A DNA stretch of 64,000 nt from Przewalskia tangutica (Eukaryota > Streptophyta > Magnoliopsida > Solanales > Solanaceae): contig JAQGDG010000257.1 of NCBI GenBank assembly GCA_029844215.1, positions 124,001-188,000 on the forward strand. The letters are read 5' to 3'. Both the position numbers and the translations under genes were made by a program. The notes beneath the pieces are model-generated. The model worked only from the letters and a program-made list of their open reading frames with translations, searched no databases and was not told the DNA's origin. Of the stretch, positions 11,562-24,186 are shown one piece after another (the stretch's first letter is position 1; each line of letters starts with the position of its first letter).

Positions 11562-14500
11562 TGTCACGACCAACCCGCCCGTGGATCGTGCCTTACCGGG
11601 CACCCTAGTGATACAACATCGAGAAAAACTAGCGAAATAAAAACTTAAACATTTAAATAGACATGGATTCAAGATAAAGAAAATAAAGCAACCAAAACGG
11701 TTGCCTTTCAACATATATATATACATAGACATTTGAATAAGCATAATCCTTACAACCCCGCCCACAACAAAGCATGCACTTAAGATTTACAACAACTATG
11801 ACGGACAGGCCCCGCCATACCACGAATGTACAAGAACCTGCTGCACTCAGGTAACATACCAAAAGATAAGCCTCCAAGGAACTGGCTTCCCAACACGCAA
11901 TGTGATCCTAAGAGCGAGGATCCACAACCGATGTACTCTACCTGCAGATGAACGCAGCCTCAAGGAGGTCGACAACAGTACCAAGTATGTGAAATCAGTA
12001 AAATCAGGTAAATGAAATCATAATAGTCTATAAAAGCAGGAGACATGTATGATAACCAAACTTACAGTTCACAATATAAAAACAGTCATGTCAAGTCAGG
12101 GACTCACGCCCTCAAGTCATCCCTCATGCCCGTGGAACTCCTTCCTCACTGCCGGCAGCCTATGATATAACAACACCGCGAGTACACCAACACCAAGTCC
12201 TACTGATGCCAAAGCCGTACCACGACCTCGTCACTATACCGACTCGCGGTCGACACGTGGCAAGTGCAATAACCTATACCCGATCCACCGCGCCACGTGA
12301 AATGACGGGGCAAGTAACGCCACGCACCCGATCCAACCGTAAGTCACGATACTTCGCCGCTGGCGACACGTGGTAAGTGCAACAACTCGCATCAGATCCA
12401 CCGCGCCACGTAATGACGGGGCAAGTAAACAAAGCACGCACTCCAATCACAACCGTAAGTCACGATACTTCGCCATAACCAAAAATGGTCACATGTCCAC
12501 AGAATCCATCAACGGTGTAGACATGCCCATGTAACAATGCTAATGGAAGCATACCCGTGGAATTTTCCGTCACTGCAGGTACGTCCAAGTAAGTTCTCAA
12601 CAAGTCAACCGACCCTCCATCGAGAGACGCGGTAGAATAGAAACACAATTCTTGCATAACAAAGACTATCTTCAATAAGCATAGGCAAGTTACACAACAA
12701 CAAGCATAGGCAAGTTACACAACAACAAGCATAGGCAAGTTATACATAACTCAAAGTACTTTCATTCCATGTCAAAGTCCGGGTTTTAACCCTAAAGTAC
12801 TACGTACGTTAAATTCCTTTTAAGAGATCCATTCCTTTTATGAAAATCACCCGATACCCGTAGTATAAAATAGAGTGACTTACATCTTTTAAGCAAACCA
12901 AAACAACTTCTCTTTTTAAAGTCAAGTTTCCACATTAAAACCAATGGTAAAAACCCTTCTTTTGTTTTCATAAAGTCGTTATAACCAACTTCCCATAAAG
13001 CTGTTATAACACTTTAAGTTTTAAACCATTTTAAGACAACACAATGCCTTTCTTTTCCTAAAGTTCCAGGTTTGCCTAATTTCAATTACTCAAGTTTCTT
13101 TTTAGGAAAGTTTTATAGTTCAATGTCTTAATCTCTTTTAAAACAATTGAGTAACATATGCCATAAAGTAGTAGGTTATTCTTGTTCATAAATCTTATTA
13201 AGCCCATGATCTAGGAAATGTAATATCATTTTGTCTCATCTTAGCTTCTATGCAGATGGAGGTTTCTACCGGTTTTAATAATACTTCATTATTCAATACA
13301 TTTTCCTTTATTAACGCTGCAGTTGGTTTGTCGTTACACATTCTCGATTTCCAAATCAAGAAACATTATTCCTTTTAAAAGCACGTACTATTACTCACGA
13401 ATGAGGTTTCACAAAACTCATTTTAATTCATTTAAGTTAAGTCTCTTATCTTATAAGATCAAGTCTCTTAACTTCTAAAATCAAGAAACCATTTTCTTTA
13501 CCTTCTTAAGACGTTATACCTAACTCCCCATAAAGCTAGTATAACTCTTTTTAAAACCTTTAAAACCAAGTGTTACTCTTCTTTCAAAAATGGTTTCTTA
13601 ACTCTTGTGACATACTTCAAGTTTCTTATTATTCAGGCTTAAGTCAAAAGACATTGCCGCATAACCACGCTCAATTAGCACACGACGCTCACCGTACTAT
13701 ATATTATTCGCTTAAGTCAAAAGACATTGTTGCATTATATATATCTTCCTTTAAAATATCATGCTCAAGAGTATAGGAAAAATCACATACCTCGCGACGA
13801 TTATCGACTATAAGCAAAACGCTCCACGGCTATAACCCGGCTAGCCTTGTCCACCTTCTAAGTAGCACATGCTACTTGCAAAACATTCAACCAATAAAGG
13901 TTATCACCCATCGTAATACACCCTATGTAATTACATCGCTTCTTCTTTAAATTCGTGCTTAAGTCCAAAGACATTGCCACAAAACTATGTTCATTCATAT
14001 ATAGTATACTTCAACTATATATTCCAACAACATGTAATTTCCAACTACAATAGGGGGACAAGATAATTACCTCGATAAGCCCATAATTATCCAAGTATAA
14101 ATGTCGATCCCAAGAACGCTTAGCTCCTACTCCGGGTGCTCCAACCCGCTCCAAACAACCCTTAGAAGTTCTACGCGACTTCTACTTAATACTCCAACCA
14201 ACTATGGAGATTTCCTTAGGGTTTCGGTTTGAGACAAAAAGGACATACGGTAGTATTTCTGGGCTCTACGTATAGAGGTATCTTTGGAATACTACAAGGT
14301 ATACGGCTAAGGTATTTTGGGTATAACAACAATACTTTTGAGAGTATTTCTACCAAGAGGGGGGGTATTCTACGAGAACAACACGGCAAGTGGTGTATAC
14401 TCTACCAACCCCACTAGTGGGTACTCCGCCATGGGGAGGTTCTCACGGGGCCTCACCAAGGGGGGAGTGGGAGGCTAGGACGAGACAACCACACAAAGGG

Positions 14501-14796
14501 GGAAGCTCTCAAGACTTAGAGATTTTATGATGAATAAGTCTTCAGGAGTGGTATTTATAGAGGCAGCGCCAACCAAGGGCCAAGATCATGCCAAGTGCTA
14601 AGCAGTGTAGGCCAAGATATGCCCAAGTGCCCCCTAGTCCCTACTCCACAAATCCTCACAAATATCTTGCCACTTGACCCCAATTGCAAGCCCTTTGTCA
14701 TCCACACTCCATCAACGCAGGTGACAAGTGTCGCCTCTCGTTGGTCCAAAATGTTCCGCCTCTAAAAATCCGCAAAATAATAAATGACATAGGAAT
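11562..14796 (-). mobile_element. 5' LTR of element Y (LTR B), left part
   Basis: This is the 3' portion of a minus-strand LTR ending at 11562 (GGTCGTGACA). It is interrupted at 14796 by element A and resumes at 24187. Together the two parts give about 3.67 kb, matching LTR 6360-10081. Bases 14792-14796 (GGAAT) are the left copy of the target duplication made by A. Confidence 0.9.
14552..14559 (-). promoter_or_regulatory. TATA box of LTR B
   Basis: TATAAATA on the minus strand. Element A sits about 240 bp upstream of it and so separates the promoter from the LTR's first 600 bp. Confidence 0.7.
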
Positions 14797-15482
14797 TGTT
14801 ATACCCCGTAGTCCCGTGGTATGTATGCGAGGACGCACGTGCGAGAATACGAAAGATTGGAGCGAAGAAAGAGGCGATTTTTCCACTAAAAGTTTCCGCT
14901 TTTTGTGAAGGAAAAGGTTCGTTAATGGGAATTGGATTCCCAGATTTGGTATTCTGACTTCCCGGAATATTAGAGAATTATGGAATTTTATTTTCGAAAT
15001 GGTCACGCTGGGCCCACGGAGAAATTTACTGGCCATGGCCCGCTTTGTTTTCGAGATTTTGGCCATTATGGATATTTTCGGAAGATGTTTTATTTTGGGC
15101 CATTAGGAGGGTGACACGTGTCACCCCCGCCTAGGTGGCTTGGCCGAATGGCATTTGTGCACAACACCCTGCCAGAGTCGTTTTCGACTAAACGCTTTAC
15201 ATAACTTGCGAAGGGAAAATTCGCTATGTCTTTTCTCATTTTTGGATTTTTCCGAGAGACTAACATTTTGGACCAACGAGAGGGCGGCACTTGGCACCCT
15301 CTCATTGGTGGGCAAGGTGGGCGGTGCTTGGACGAAAAGGGGGTGTCAAGTGGTAGATATTTTGGTAGATATTTTGTGAGGGTTTTGAGGAGTAGGGACT
15401 AGGGGGCACTTGGGCATATCTTGGCCCTACACTTGTGTAGCACTTGGCTCAATCTTGGCCATTGGTTAGCCTTGGCTCAGGC

Positions 15483-15490
15483 TATAAATA
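15483..15490 (+). promoter_or_regulatory. TATA box of element A 5' LTR
   Basis: TATAAATA, about 690 bp from the LTR start, followed by the conserved TTCATCC region where transcription probably begins. Confidence 0.8.
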
Positions 15491-16475
15491 CCCTCTCCCT
15501 TTGATGAATTCTTCATCCATTCCTAAATGTTTCTAAGTGTAAAATCCTCTCCTCCTTGTGTTGAGTTCGCCAGGGCCTCCCCTGTGGCCGAGAGCACCCT
15601 CTGTGGGTGCTAGCCGAGAGTAGCGCCCCCCCCCTAGAGTTGCATAATGGGTACCCCTAGCCTTGGTAGTTTTCGTATAATACCCCTTTGTCAGGTATAG
15701 AAATACTCTCCTAGTATTGTTATTATGTCCAAATACTGGCCCAAATACCTTGTAGTATTCCCAAGGTTACACTTATACAAAAGCCTAAAATACTATTATA
15801 CTTCCCGTCACCACAAAACCGAAACCCCAAGGAAATCTCCATGTTAGTGGAGTGCTTTGTAGAAGTTGGTTAGAACTTCTAAGGGTTGTTTGAGCGGGAC
15901 TGAGCACCCGGTGTAGAGCGAAACATTGCTAGGATCGACTTTAAACTCGGATAATTATGGGCTTATCGAGGTAATTATCTTGTCCCCTATTGTAATTGGA
16001 TATTACATGTTGTTAGAATATATAGTTGAAGTATACTATATATAGAATCAACGTAGTTGTTGGCAATGTCTTTGACTTAAGCCCAAGAATAAGGATCGAA
16101 TCAACTGTAATTACATAGACTGTATTCAAGAGACTTGCAGTAGTATCGAGTAGAATTGTACCCGTAGGGTTAGATGTATAACCCCCTCGTTGGCTTGGTA
16201 GCCGGCCTCGATAGAGGAGGAGATTTACGCATTGCGTGGGAGGTGTCACGAATTTTCGTAGAATGTTCTCTACGATGTTAATAAGTGCCTCGTGGCCTTA
16301 TAGGTTGAAATGCTACGTGTGGAATGATCCACTTGGCTTAAGGAGTAGCCGATCGTTTGGAGCGTTTTGCTATTAGTCGATACTCGCGAGGTATGTGAAC
16401 CTCTTCCTATCTCTCCTAGCATGATATGTGTGAACTATGTAGTACGGTAGACGCATGTGTTTGATTGTTGTAAAA

Positions 16476-16524
16476 CATAAAGTGTTATAACGGCTTTATG
16501 GGAAGTTGGTTATAACACTTTATG
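16476..16524 (+). repeat. Perfect 16-bp inverted repeat in LTR
   Basis: CATAAAGTGTTATAAC (16476-16491) pairs perfectly with GTTATAACACTTTATG (16509-16524) around a 17-base loop, GGCTTTATGGGAAGTTG. Equivalent hairpins occur in the LTRs of the long subfamily on both strands, for example 22250-22300 and 12975-13020. Confidence 0.9.
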
Positions 16525-16667
16525 TAGGTAAGAAAATGGGTTGTGGTTTTCAAAGGTAATCGATTTGATTATAATCGACTTGTTATGTGTTAATGAAGAA
16601 CTTGAAGTATTTCAAAAGGTTTATAAATCATTTTGAAAGAATATGTGTAGTAATGTATTTTTGAAAA

Positions 16668-16714
16668 CTTAAGAGTTATACTAGCTTTATGGGAAGTTAG
16701 GTATAACGCTTAAG
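16668..16714 (+). repeat. Second, related inverted repeat in LTR
   Basis: CTTAAGAGTTATAC (16668-16681) pairs with GTATAACGCTTAAG (16701-16714) at 13 of 14 positions. Its loop, TAGCTTTATGGGAAGTTAG, is nearly that of the hairpin 150 bp upstream, so the two look like diverged duplicates. Confidence 0.85.
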
Positions 16715-18396
16715 AATGTTTTACCGATTTTGGAAATCGTGGATGTATCGACAAACCACCGCAGCGTTAATAAAAGGAAATGTTTTGAATAATTAAGTAT
16801 GATTAAAACCGTGAGAAACTTCCATCCGCATAGAAGCTAAGATAAGACAAAATGATATTTCCTAGATCATGGTCACAGAATAAGATTGTTATAAATAAGA
16901 ATAACCTACTTACATGTAAGGCTTATGTTTCTCAATTGGTTAATAAAAAGGATTATATTCTTGAATGAATAAGACTATGAACTACTAAACCTTTTTAAAA
17001 TAAGAAACTGAACATTTGAAATTAGGCAAACTCGAACGCTTGGAAAATAATGTTGTTACTTGATTTTACAAAGGTAAGTGTTTTGGTTTACTTAAAAGAC
17101 AAATACTCTATTTTATACTACGGTATTGTGTGACTTATGTGATAGGAACGGATCTTTTAAAGATTTAATGTATGAAGTTGGGGTTAGATACTCGAACTTG
17201 TTAGTAGAAGTACTTGTGTGAACAACTTGATTGTATTGGTTTGTGATAGCCTTGTAATACTTTCTTGTTGATTTGATAAGTAAACATGTTAGGATGCTAC
17301 TGTGTTAGCATCTTGTGATTGTTATGTAAGTGGGGTCATTCTCACGTGCTTACATTGTTAAAAGGTAAGTCCATCAGATCGTTATTATATCACCTACCCT
17401 CGATCGTATACCGAGGGCTTGCCACCCTTGACGCGGTCTATACGGCCTATGCGGTCCTTGAGACTATGCGAGCCGCGTATGCTCCGTGATCGACCGATCA
17501 TTCCGGTGTTTAGCCCGACGCGGGATTCCTACGCGGTCTCTCGAGGACTACGCGGTCCTCGAGGGGCTACGCGGCCGCGGAAGTCCAGACGGATACCGAG
17601 GGTGAGGTCGCCGACGCGGTATACCTCGCGTGGTCTAGGACCGTGGATTCGAGGAATACCTTATGCGGTCCGGTGTGACCTATGCGAGTCAGCGAGAGTT
17701 CCAGAATAGACGCGACATTGATACTGCGGGCCGCGGGCCGCCTTCGATCTGTGGTGCGGTGCAGAGACCTCGTGATACGCCATTTGTGGCATTTGTGGTA
17801 CTGGGGTCTTAGTAGTCGGCTATGCCTTCGCATTTACCCCGCACGGTCTTATTGTGATGACTTTGAGGCGTGAGTCCCCGACTTGACATGACCGCTAGTT
17901 GTTGTGAATCAGTAGTTGGTTATCATACATGTCTCTGCTTTATATAGACTACTATGATTTCAAGCATGATACTTACGCTTTCACATACTTGGTACATGTT
18001 GTCGACTCCTTCGGGCCGCGTTCATGCCGCAGTTGAGGTACATCGCCGTTGATCCTAGCTCGTGGTCACGCTCAGCTTGGGAAGCTCCGCTTTCCGAGGC
18101 TTATCACCGTATAGTCCCCGTAGTAAGTGTTTACATTCGTGGGTTTGGGCCCCGTCCCGCCATTGTGGTCGATCATTCTTAGAGGTCCGTAGTAATCGTG
18201 GCGGTGGTTGGTAAAAAGGATTAAGCGCTCATTTGTAAAAGAGTTGATGGTTATATATATGCCGAAAGGCAAGTCTTCATGCATTATTGTTTTATATTTC
18301 GTTATCTCATGTTGTTGTTTTATGTTACCGATTACTCCGATGTTGTGTCACTAGGTGCCCGGCAGGCACCACCACGCCCGCCGGTCGTGACAAAAG

Positions 18397-18409
18397 TGGT
18401 ATCGTGAGC
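18397..18409 (+). promoter_or_regulatory. Primer binding site, element A (altered)
   Basis: TGGTATCGTGAGC starts four bases after the LTR. The expected CAGAG is changed at its CAG. Confidence 0.75.
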
Positions 18410-18591
18410 GATTAATCCTGAAAGTGTCTACAGCCGTATCCAAGAAGTCTTGATTATCGGTGTGTTGGCACCACGCCAATAATCGTGAGGCTATAGGATA
18501 TTTAGGATGGTTTCTATTCTTCTCACTCGAGATCGTGCCTTAGAGCGGTGTTGAAAGTTGGACCCTCCGACGAAATTCTTTCCTTATCGTT

Positions 18592-19030
18592 ATGCCTCCG
18601 CGTAGGCAACCCGCCCGTGAGGCGCAAGGCGGCGGAGCTGCGAGTTGAGTTCGGAGGGTCATGGGCACAGCCCATTACCACCGGGCGGTGTTTTGTTCGG
18701 GAGTTATGCTCGTCACTAGCCCCAAAGAGAGTTTAGCATGGCGACGCAGATCCCATCGCGCCATGGTATGTGAACCTTCGATTCCACGGCCGAACCGAGA
18801 ATATAGATTGCAAGAGACAACCTTGTTACTAGCTACGAGTTGGCTACCGAGAGTATACCGATGTATCGCGAATCTTGATGACTACCTAAGAGAAGGTTGT
18901 GCAAGAGTAATCCTTCGATTAGGCTTCGAGCATGGCACGTACGGGCTTATGCGCAGCAGCATCGAGAAACGTAGAGATCGACGGGTTAACCAAGGACGAG
19001 AAGAGGCCGAGCAGCGCGTCCTTCTGTAAC
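18592..19030 (+). pseudogene. gag: gag remnant of element A
   Basis: The gag start ATGCCTCCGCGTAGGCAACC is kept, and the sequence can be followed through a deleted core. Recognisable pieces are YRCIANLDDYLREGCARVIL, equivalent to the RVHRYVTGLDDYL block of X, and RRDRRVNQGREEAE at about 18969-19010. The particle-forming central part and the zinc knuckle are largely missing. Sequence resembling the splice donor AG|GTGAGT follows at 19036-19045. Confidence 0.75.
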
Positions 19031-19754
19031 TTTCAAGGTGAGTATACCTTAAGTGCTATGTTCGATAGCAGGTGTTAGTTGTGATTAGAAATCATGGTGG
19101 GTTAACCGAGTAAGATTTTGGAGGATAGAGAAAGTGTGAGCCTTAGAGCTTCATACGCAAAGACCTTAGAGGTAAGGCCATCTCGAGAAAGGTGTAGTGT
19201 TATGTTCGACCCTTATAGGAGTGCATAGTGCACGTGAGCTATGTTCGTGGGATAAGTCCCTGAGTAGCGTGATTTGAAAGAAGGTAGTTGAGCTAGGAAG
19301 ACCGCTAGGTTTTCGTAATATGAGTTGTGAAATTATTCCTTCGGAGCTAGTGTTTTGCGCAACGCCGGTCGGGTTGAGCATGCTGCGGTCAACCCGCCGG
19401 CATGGTGGTGGGGTCGTTTGTGGTGGTCCCGCCTTGTGGTAGGTCACGAGGGTGTTAGGCCCGTGTTTAGTTAACCAACAGATGAGTTCGTGGATGCGTC
19501 GACCTGGTCGGGCCGATGGGGCGACCATCGTGTTCTTCGGCCAGACCGCTTTACTCACCGTGTTGGGTTATCGAAAGGTTGTAAGGTTGCACGGTGCCTA
19601 CCTTCACCTTATGACGCATGGAGCCTGTGGTACGATCGCTTTTGTTTCGAAGTTTTGCGGGCATGTGTTAAGAACTCGTAAGTCTCGACCGCATTCGCCT
19701 CGCCGTTGTTGGATTTCAGGATAGTTGTGGGATTGTTGCCTCCCCGTGGAGGTA

Positions 19755-20220
19755 GTGTTTAAGCTACCATTTCGGTGTTCTGATGTCGCTTTGAAGCCTT
19801 GTAAGGCGGAAGTGTAAGTTGCCACCGATTGGTTCGATGTTGGCAAGGTTCGATTAGTTGGTTCAGCTTGTTCCAAAGCAGATCGTGGTTAGTGCGGCTT
19901 GTCTAGAAGAAGTTCGGCGGCTCGTAGAAATCGTATGATAATCGGCGACGACGCCAGAGTTCGTGCCGACGGTCGGTCTTCAGTACCACCGGTTAGAGTG
20001 TGACGAGTTTTGGAAACAAAGGGAACTTAGCCCGAGTTACTGGGGCCCTTTTTAGTTCATGTGAAGAATAGGCCAGTTGCCTAGATATTAGCTTTGCCGT
20101 CCGACTTAGGAAGATTCGGCCTTCGTATTGTTATGATCGGGAAAGTATCGGAGATCCATCCAGAGTGTTCCCAGTTAATGTTGACCACGTTAGAGCTAGT
20201 AACCCCGATTTTTGGAAACT
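19755..20220 (+). pseudogene. Integrase C-terminal remnant, element A
   Basis: The sequence follows the C-terminal part of the element E integrase gene (about 60090-60540): a decayed MAPYEALYGRKC block, the 'agaataggccagttgcct' stretch equivalent to the GPY/F segment, and an IGDPSRV-like stretch at 20145-20175. All frames are broken. It shows that the short interior arose by deletion of the middle of a full element. The same remnant is in C (39470-39830) and F (52389-52740). Confidence 0.65.
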
Positions 20221-20260
20221 GAAGCCATATCAGAATATGGTAAGAGTTCGAGTGTACGAG

Positions 20261-20340
20261 ATCCTCCGGGATCGCAGCGACCGGCACCATTTGTTGGGTC
20301 GCTTGAGCAAGGCTCGCGACAAAGTGACAAAAGTGGTATC
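20261..20340 (+). repeat. LTR-end/primer-site cassette inside interior of A
   Basis: An approximately 80-bp block (GGGATCGC...CACCATTTGTTGGGTCGC...AAAGTGACAAAAGTGGTATC) that looks like an LTR 3' terminus plus primer site. Copies also lie at 39243-39323, 52813-52898 and at the end of the F 5' LTR (50566-50648). Confidence 0.8.
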
Positions 20341-20525
20341 GTGGCTAGGAAGTATATTTTGACCCGGAAGAGGTATTTGTGGTGATGTAGAGGTGTTTTC
20401 CTCGTAGACTTGGATATAAGTATGTTGCGCAGGTATTTCTATGGCCAGGTATGGCAGGATTGTTTCGTAAGTATAGTAGTGAAGACTATACTGGCGCACG
20501 TTTGTTTTTTTGAGACTTAGAAGGA

Positions 20526-20559
20526 ACATTCGGGACGAATGTTTCTAAGGAGGGAGGAA
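20526..20559 (+). promoter_or_regulatory. Palindrome and polypurine tract, element A
   Basis: ACATTCG-GGA-CGAATGT at 20526-20542, then the purine run AAGGAGGGAGGAA (20547-20559) directly before the 3' LTR. Confidence 0.9.
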
Positions 20560-23500
20560 TGTTATACCCCGTAGTCCCAGGGTATGTATGCGAGGACGTA
20601 CGTACGAGAATACGACAGAAAGATTGGAAAGGAAGAAAGAGGCGATTTTTCCACGGAAAAGTTTCCGGTTTTTGTGAAGGAAAAAGGTTCGTTAATGGGA
20701 ATTGGATTCCCAGATTTGGTATTCGGACTTCCTGGAATATTAGAGAATTATGGAATTTTATTTTCGAAAATGGTCACGTGGGGCCCACGGGAGAAATTTA
20801 CGGTTTTGTGGGGCCCGCTTTGTTTTCGAGATTTTGGCCATTATGGATATTTTCGGAAGATGTTTTATTTTGGGCCATTAGGAGGGTGACACGTGTCACC
20901 CCGCCAGTGGCTTCGCCGAATGGCATTTGTGCACAACACCCTTGCTAGAGTCGTTTTTCAAACGCTTTACATAACTTGCGGGCGGAAAATTCCGCTATGT
21001 CTTTTCTCATTTTTGCGGATTTTTCCGAGAGACTAACATTTTGGACCAACGAGAGGCGCACTTGGCACCCTCTCATCAGCGGGCGGGCTGCTGGACGAAA
21101 AAGGGTGTCAAGTGGTAGATATTTTGGTAGATATTTTGTGAGGGTTTTGAGAGTAGGGACTAGGGGCACTTGGGCATATCTTGGCCCCTACACTTGTGTA
21201 GCACTTGGCTCAATCTTGGCCATTGGTTAGCCTCGCTCAGGCTATAAATACCCTCTCTCCCTTTGATGAATTCTTCATCCATTCCTAAATGTTTCTAAGT
21301 GTAAAATCCTCTCCTCCTCAGGTTGAGTTCGGCCAAGGGCCTCCCTCAGGCCGAGAGCACCCTCTCTGGGTGCTAGCCGAGAGTAGCGCCACTCCTGAGT
21401 TGCTACAGTGGGTACCCCTAGCCTAGGTTGTTTTCGTATAATACCCTTGTTGTGGTATAGAAATACTCTCCTAGTATTGTTATTATGTCCAAATACCTCG
21501 CCAAAATACCTTGTAGTATTCCCAAGGTTACACTTATACAAAAGCCCAGAAAATACTATTATACTTCCCGTCAGTCACAAAACCGAAACCCTAAGGAAAT
21601 CTCCATGGTTAGTTGGAGTGCTTTGTAGAAGTTGGTTAGAACTTCTAAGGGTTGTTTGGAGCGACGGAGCACCCGGCAGGTGAGCGAAACATTGCTATGA
21701 TCGACTTTAAACTCGGATAATTATGGGCTTATCGAGGTACTTATCTTGTCCCCCTATTGTAATTGGATATTACATGTTGTTAGAATATATAGTTGAAGTA
21801 TACTATATATAGAACTGAACGTAGTTGTTGGCAATGTCTTTTGACTTAAGCCCAAGAATAAGGAATCGAATCGAATCAGAATTACATAGGACTGTATTAC
21901 AGTAGACTTGTGTAGTAGTATCGTGGAGTAGAATTGTACCCGTTAGTGTTAGATGTATAACCCCCCCCCTGGTTGGCTTGTAGCCTCGATAGAGAGGAGA
22001 TTTACGCTGTGGGGAGGTGTCGCCAATTTTCGTAGAATGTTCTACGATGTTAATAAGCGCTGTGGCCTTATAGGTTGAAATGCTACGCTGGAATGATCCA
22101 CTTGGCTTAAGGAGTAGCCGATCGTTTGGAGCGTTTTGCTATTAGTCGATACTCGCCGCGAGGTATGTGAACCTCTTCCTATCTCTCCTAGCATGATATG
22201 TGTGAACTATGTAGTACGGTAGACGTACGTGTGTTTGATTGTTGTAAAACATAAAGTGTTATAACGGCTTTATGGGAAGTTGGTTATAATGACTTTATGT
22301 AGGTAAGAAAATGGGTTGTGGTTTTGAAAGGTAAATCGATTTGATTATAACCGACTTGTTATGTGTTAATGAAGAACTTGAAGTATTTCAAAAGGTTTAT
22401 AAATCATTTTGAAAGAATATGTAGTAATGTATTTTTGAAAACTTAAGAGTTATACTAGCTTTATGGGAAGTTAGGTATAACGGCTTAAGAATGTTTTTAC
22501 CGATTTTGGAAATCGTGACGTATCGACAAACCATCGCAGCGTTAACAAAAGGAAATGTTTTGAATAATTAAGTATGATTAAAACCAGAGAAACTTCCATC
22601 CGCATGTAAGCCAAGATAAGACAAAATGATATTTCCTAGATCATGGTCATTGTAATAAGATTGTTATAAATAAGAATAACCTACTTACATGTAAGGCTTA
22701 TGTTTCTCAATTGGTTAATAAAAAGGATTATATTCTTGAATGAATAAGACTATGAACTACGAAACCTTTTAAAATAAGAAATCGAACATTTGAAATTAGG
22801 CAAACTCGAACGCTTGGAAAATAATGTTGTTACTTGATTTTACAAAGGTAAGTGTTTTGGTTTACTTAAAAAGATACCACTCTATTTTATACTACGGGTA
22901 TCAGGTGACTTATGTGATAGGAACGGATCTTTTAAAGATTTAATGTATGAAGTACGTTGGGGTTAGATACTCGAACTTGTTAGTAGAAAGTACCTTGTGT
23001 GAACAACTTGATTGTATTGGTTTGTGATAGCCTTGTAATACTTTCTTGTTGATATGATAAGTAACATGTTAGGATGCTACTTGTGTTAGCATCTTGTGAT
23101 TGTTATGTAAGGGGTCATTCTCGTGGCTTACATTGTTAAAAGGTAAGTCCATCAGATCGTTATTATATCACCTACCCTCGATCGTATACCGAGGGCTTGC
23201 CACCCTTGATGCGGTCTATACGCCTATGCGGTCCTCGAGACTACGCGAGCCGCAGTATGCTCCGTGATTGACCGATCATTCCGGTGTTTAGCCCGACGCG
23301 GATTCCTATCGCGTCTCTCGAGGACTATGCGCGTCCTCGGCGGCTACGCGGCCGGAAGTCCGTGACGGATACCGGCGGTGAGGCCGCTTTCGACGCGGGT
23401 ATACCTCGTGGTCTAGGACCGTGATTCGAGAATACCTTACGCGGGTCTGTGTGACCTATGCGAGTCGCGAGAGTTCGAGGAATAGACGCGCGACATTGAT

Positions 23501-24181
23501 ACTGCGCGCCGCTGGCGCCTTCGATCTCGTGGTGCGGTGCAGAGACCTCGTGATACGATTTGTGGCATTTGTGGTACTGGGGTCTTAGTAGTCGGCTATG
23601 CCTTCGCATTTACCCCGCACGGCCTTATTGTGATGACTTTGAGGCGTGAGTCCTCGACTTGACATGATCGCTAGTTGTTGTGAATCGTAGTTGGTTATCA
23701 TACATGTCTCCCGCTTTATATAGACTACTATGATTTCGCCATGATACTTTACGCTTTCACATACTTGGTACATGTTAGATCGACTTCGGGGCTGCGTTCA
23801 TGCCGCAGTTGAGGTACATCGCCGTTGATCCTAGCTCTCGTGGTCACGCTCATTTGGGAAGCTCCGCTTCTCGAGGCTTATCACGTATAGTCCTCGTCGT
23901 AGTAAGTGTTTACATTCGTGGTTTGGGCCCCGCCCCGCCATTGTGGTCGATCATTCTTGAGGTCTGTAGTATCGCAAGTGTGGCGGGTTGGTAAAGGATT
24001 AAGCCGCTCATTTGTAAAAGAGTTGATGGTTATATATATGCCGAAAGGCAAGTCTTCACAGATTATTGTTTTATATAACATCTCATGTTGTTGTTTTATG
24101 TTCCGCTGATTACTCTGATGTTGTGTCACTAGGGTGCCCGGGGCAAGGCACCAGTCACGGGCCCAGTTTCGGGTCGTGACA
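20560..24181 (+). mobile_element. 3' LTR of element A
   Basis: TGTTATACCCCGTAG to GGTCGTGACA, 3.6 kb, colinear with the 5' LTR. Its TATA box is at 21243-21250. A reading frame of about 100 codons upstream of the TATA box (20584-20889) is also open in other LTR copies (for example 24358-24648 minus), but it resembles no known protein and is treated as non-coding. Confidence 0.95.
21243..21250 (+). promoter_or_regulatory. TATA box of element A 3' LTR
   Basis: TATAAATA in the same context as at 15483. Confidence 0.8.
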
Positions 24182-24186
24182 GGAAT

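Larger units (their letters stand above)
14797..18392 (+). mobile_element. 5' LTR of element A
   Basis: Runs from TGTTATACCCCGTAG to GGTCGTGACA. It holds the TATA box, a pyrimidine-rich leader, two related hairpins (16476-16524 and 16668-16714), a G+C-rich block at 17400-17760 and a GCCGAAAGGC hairpin near 18259. Confidence 0.95.
14797..24181 (+). mobile_element. Element A: complete gag-only LTR retrotransposon
   Basis: A plus-strand element of 9.4 kb with two LTRs of about 3.6 kb around an interior of only 2.17 kb. It is flanked by a perfect 5-bp target duplication GGAAT (14792-14796 and 24182-24186), so both ends are certain. It lies inside minus-strand LTR B, the same family. The LTR pair differs mainly by short indels. 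The interior keeps a primer site, gag remnants, an integrase C-terminal remnant and a purine tract, but no protease or polymerase, so it needed help to move. Confidence 0.95.

Noticed and set aside
7267..12675. Identical 71-codon frames at 7267-7482 and 12460-12675
   Set aside because: They look like a conserved gene pair but are the same place in two sister LTRs.
20559..20948. LTR 5'-end frame repeated at 24358-24648 and 9816-10412
   Set aside because: Its repeated presence reflects LTR copies. It lies upstream of the TATA box and is broken in C, E and F LTRs.
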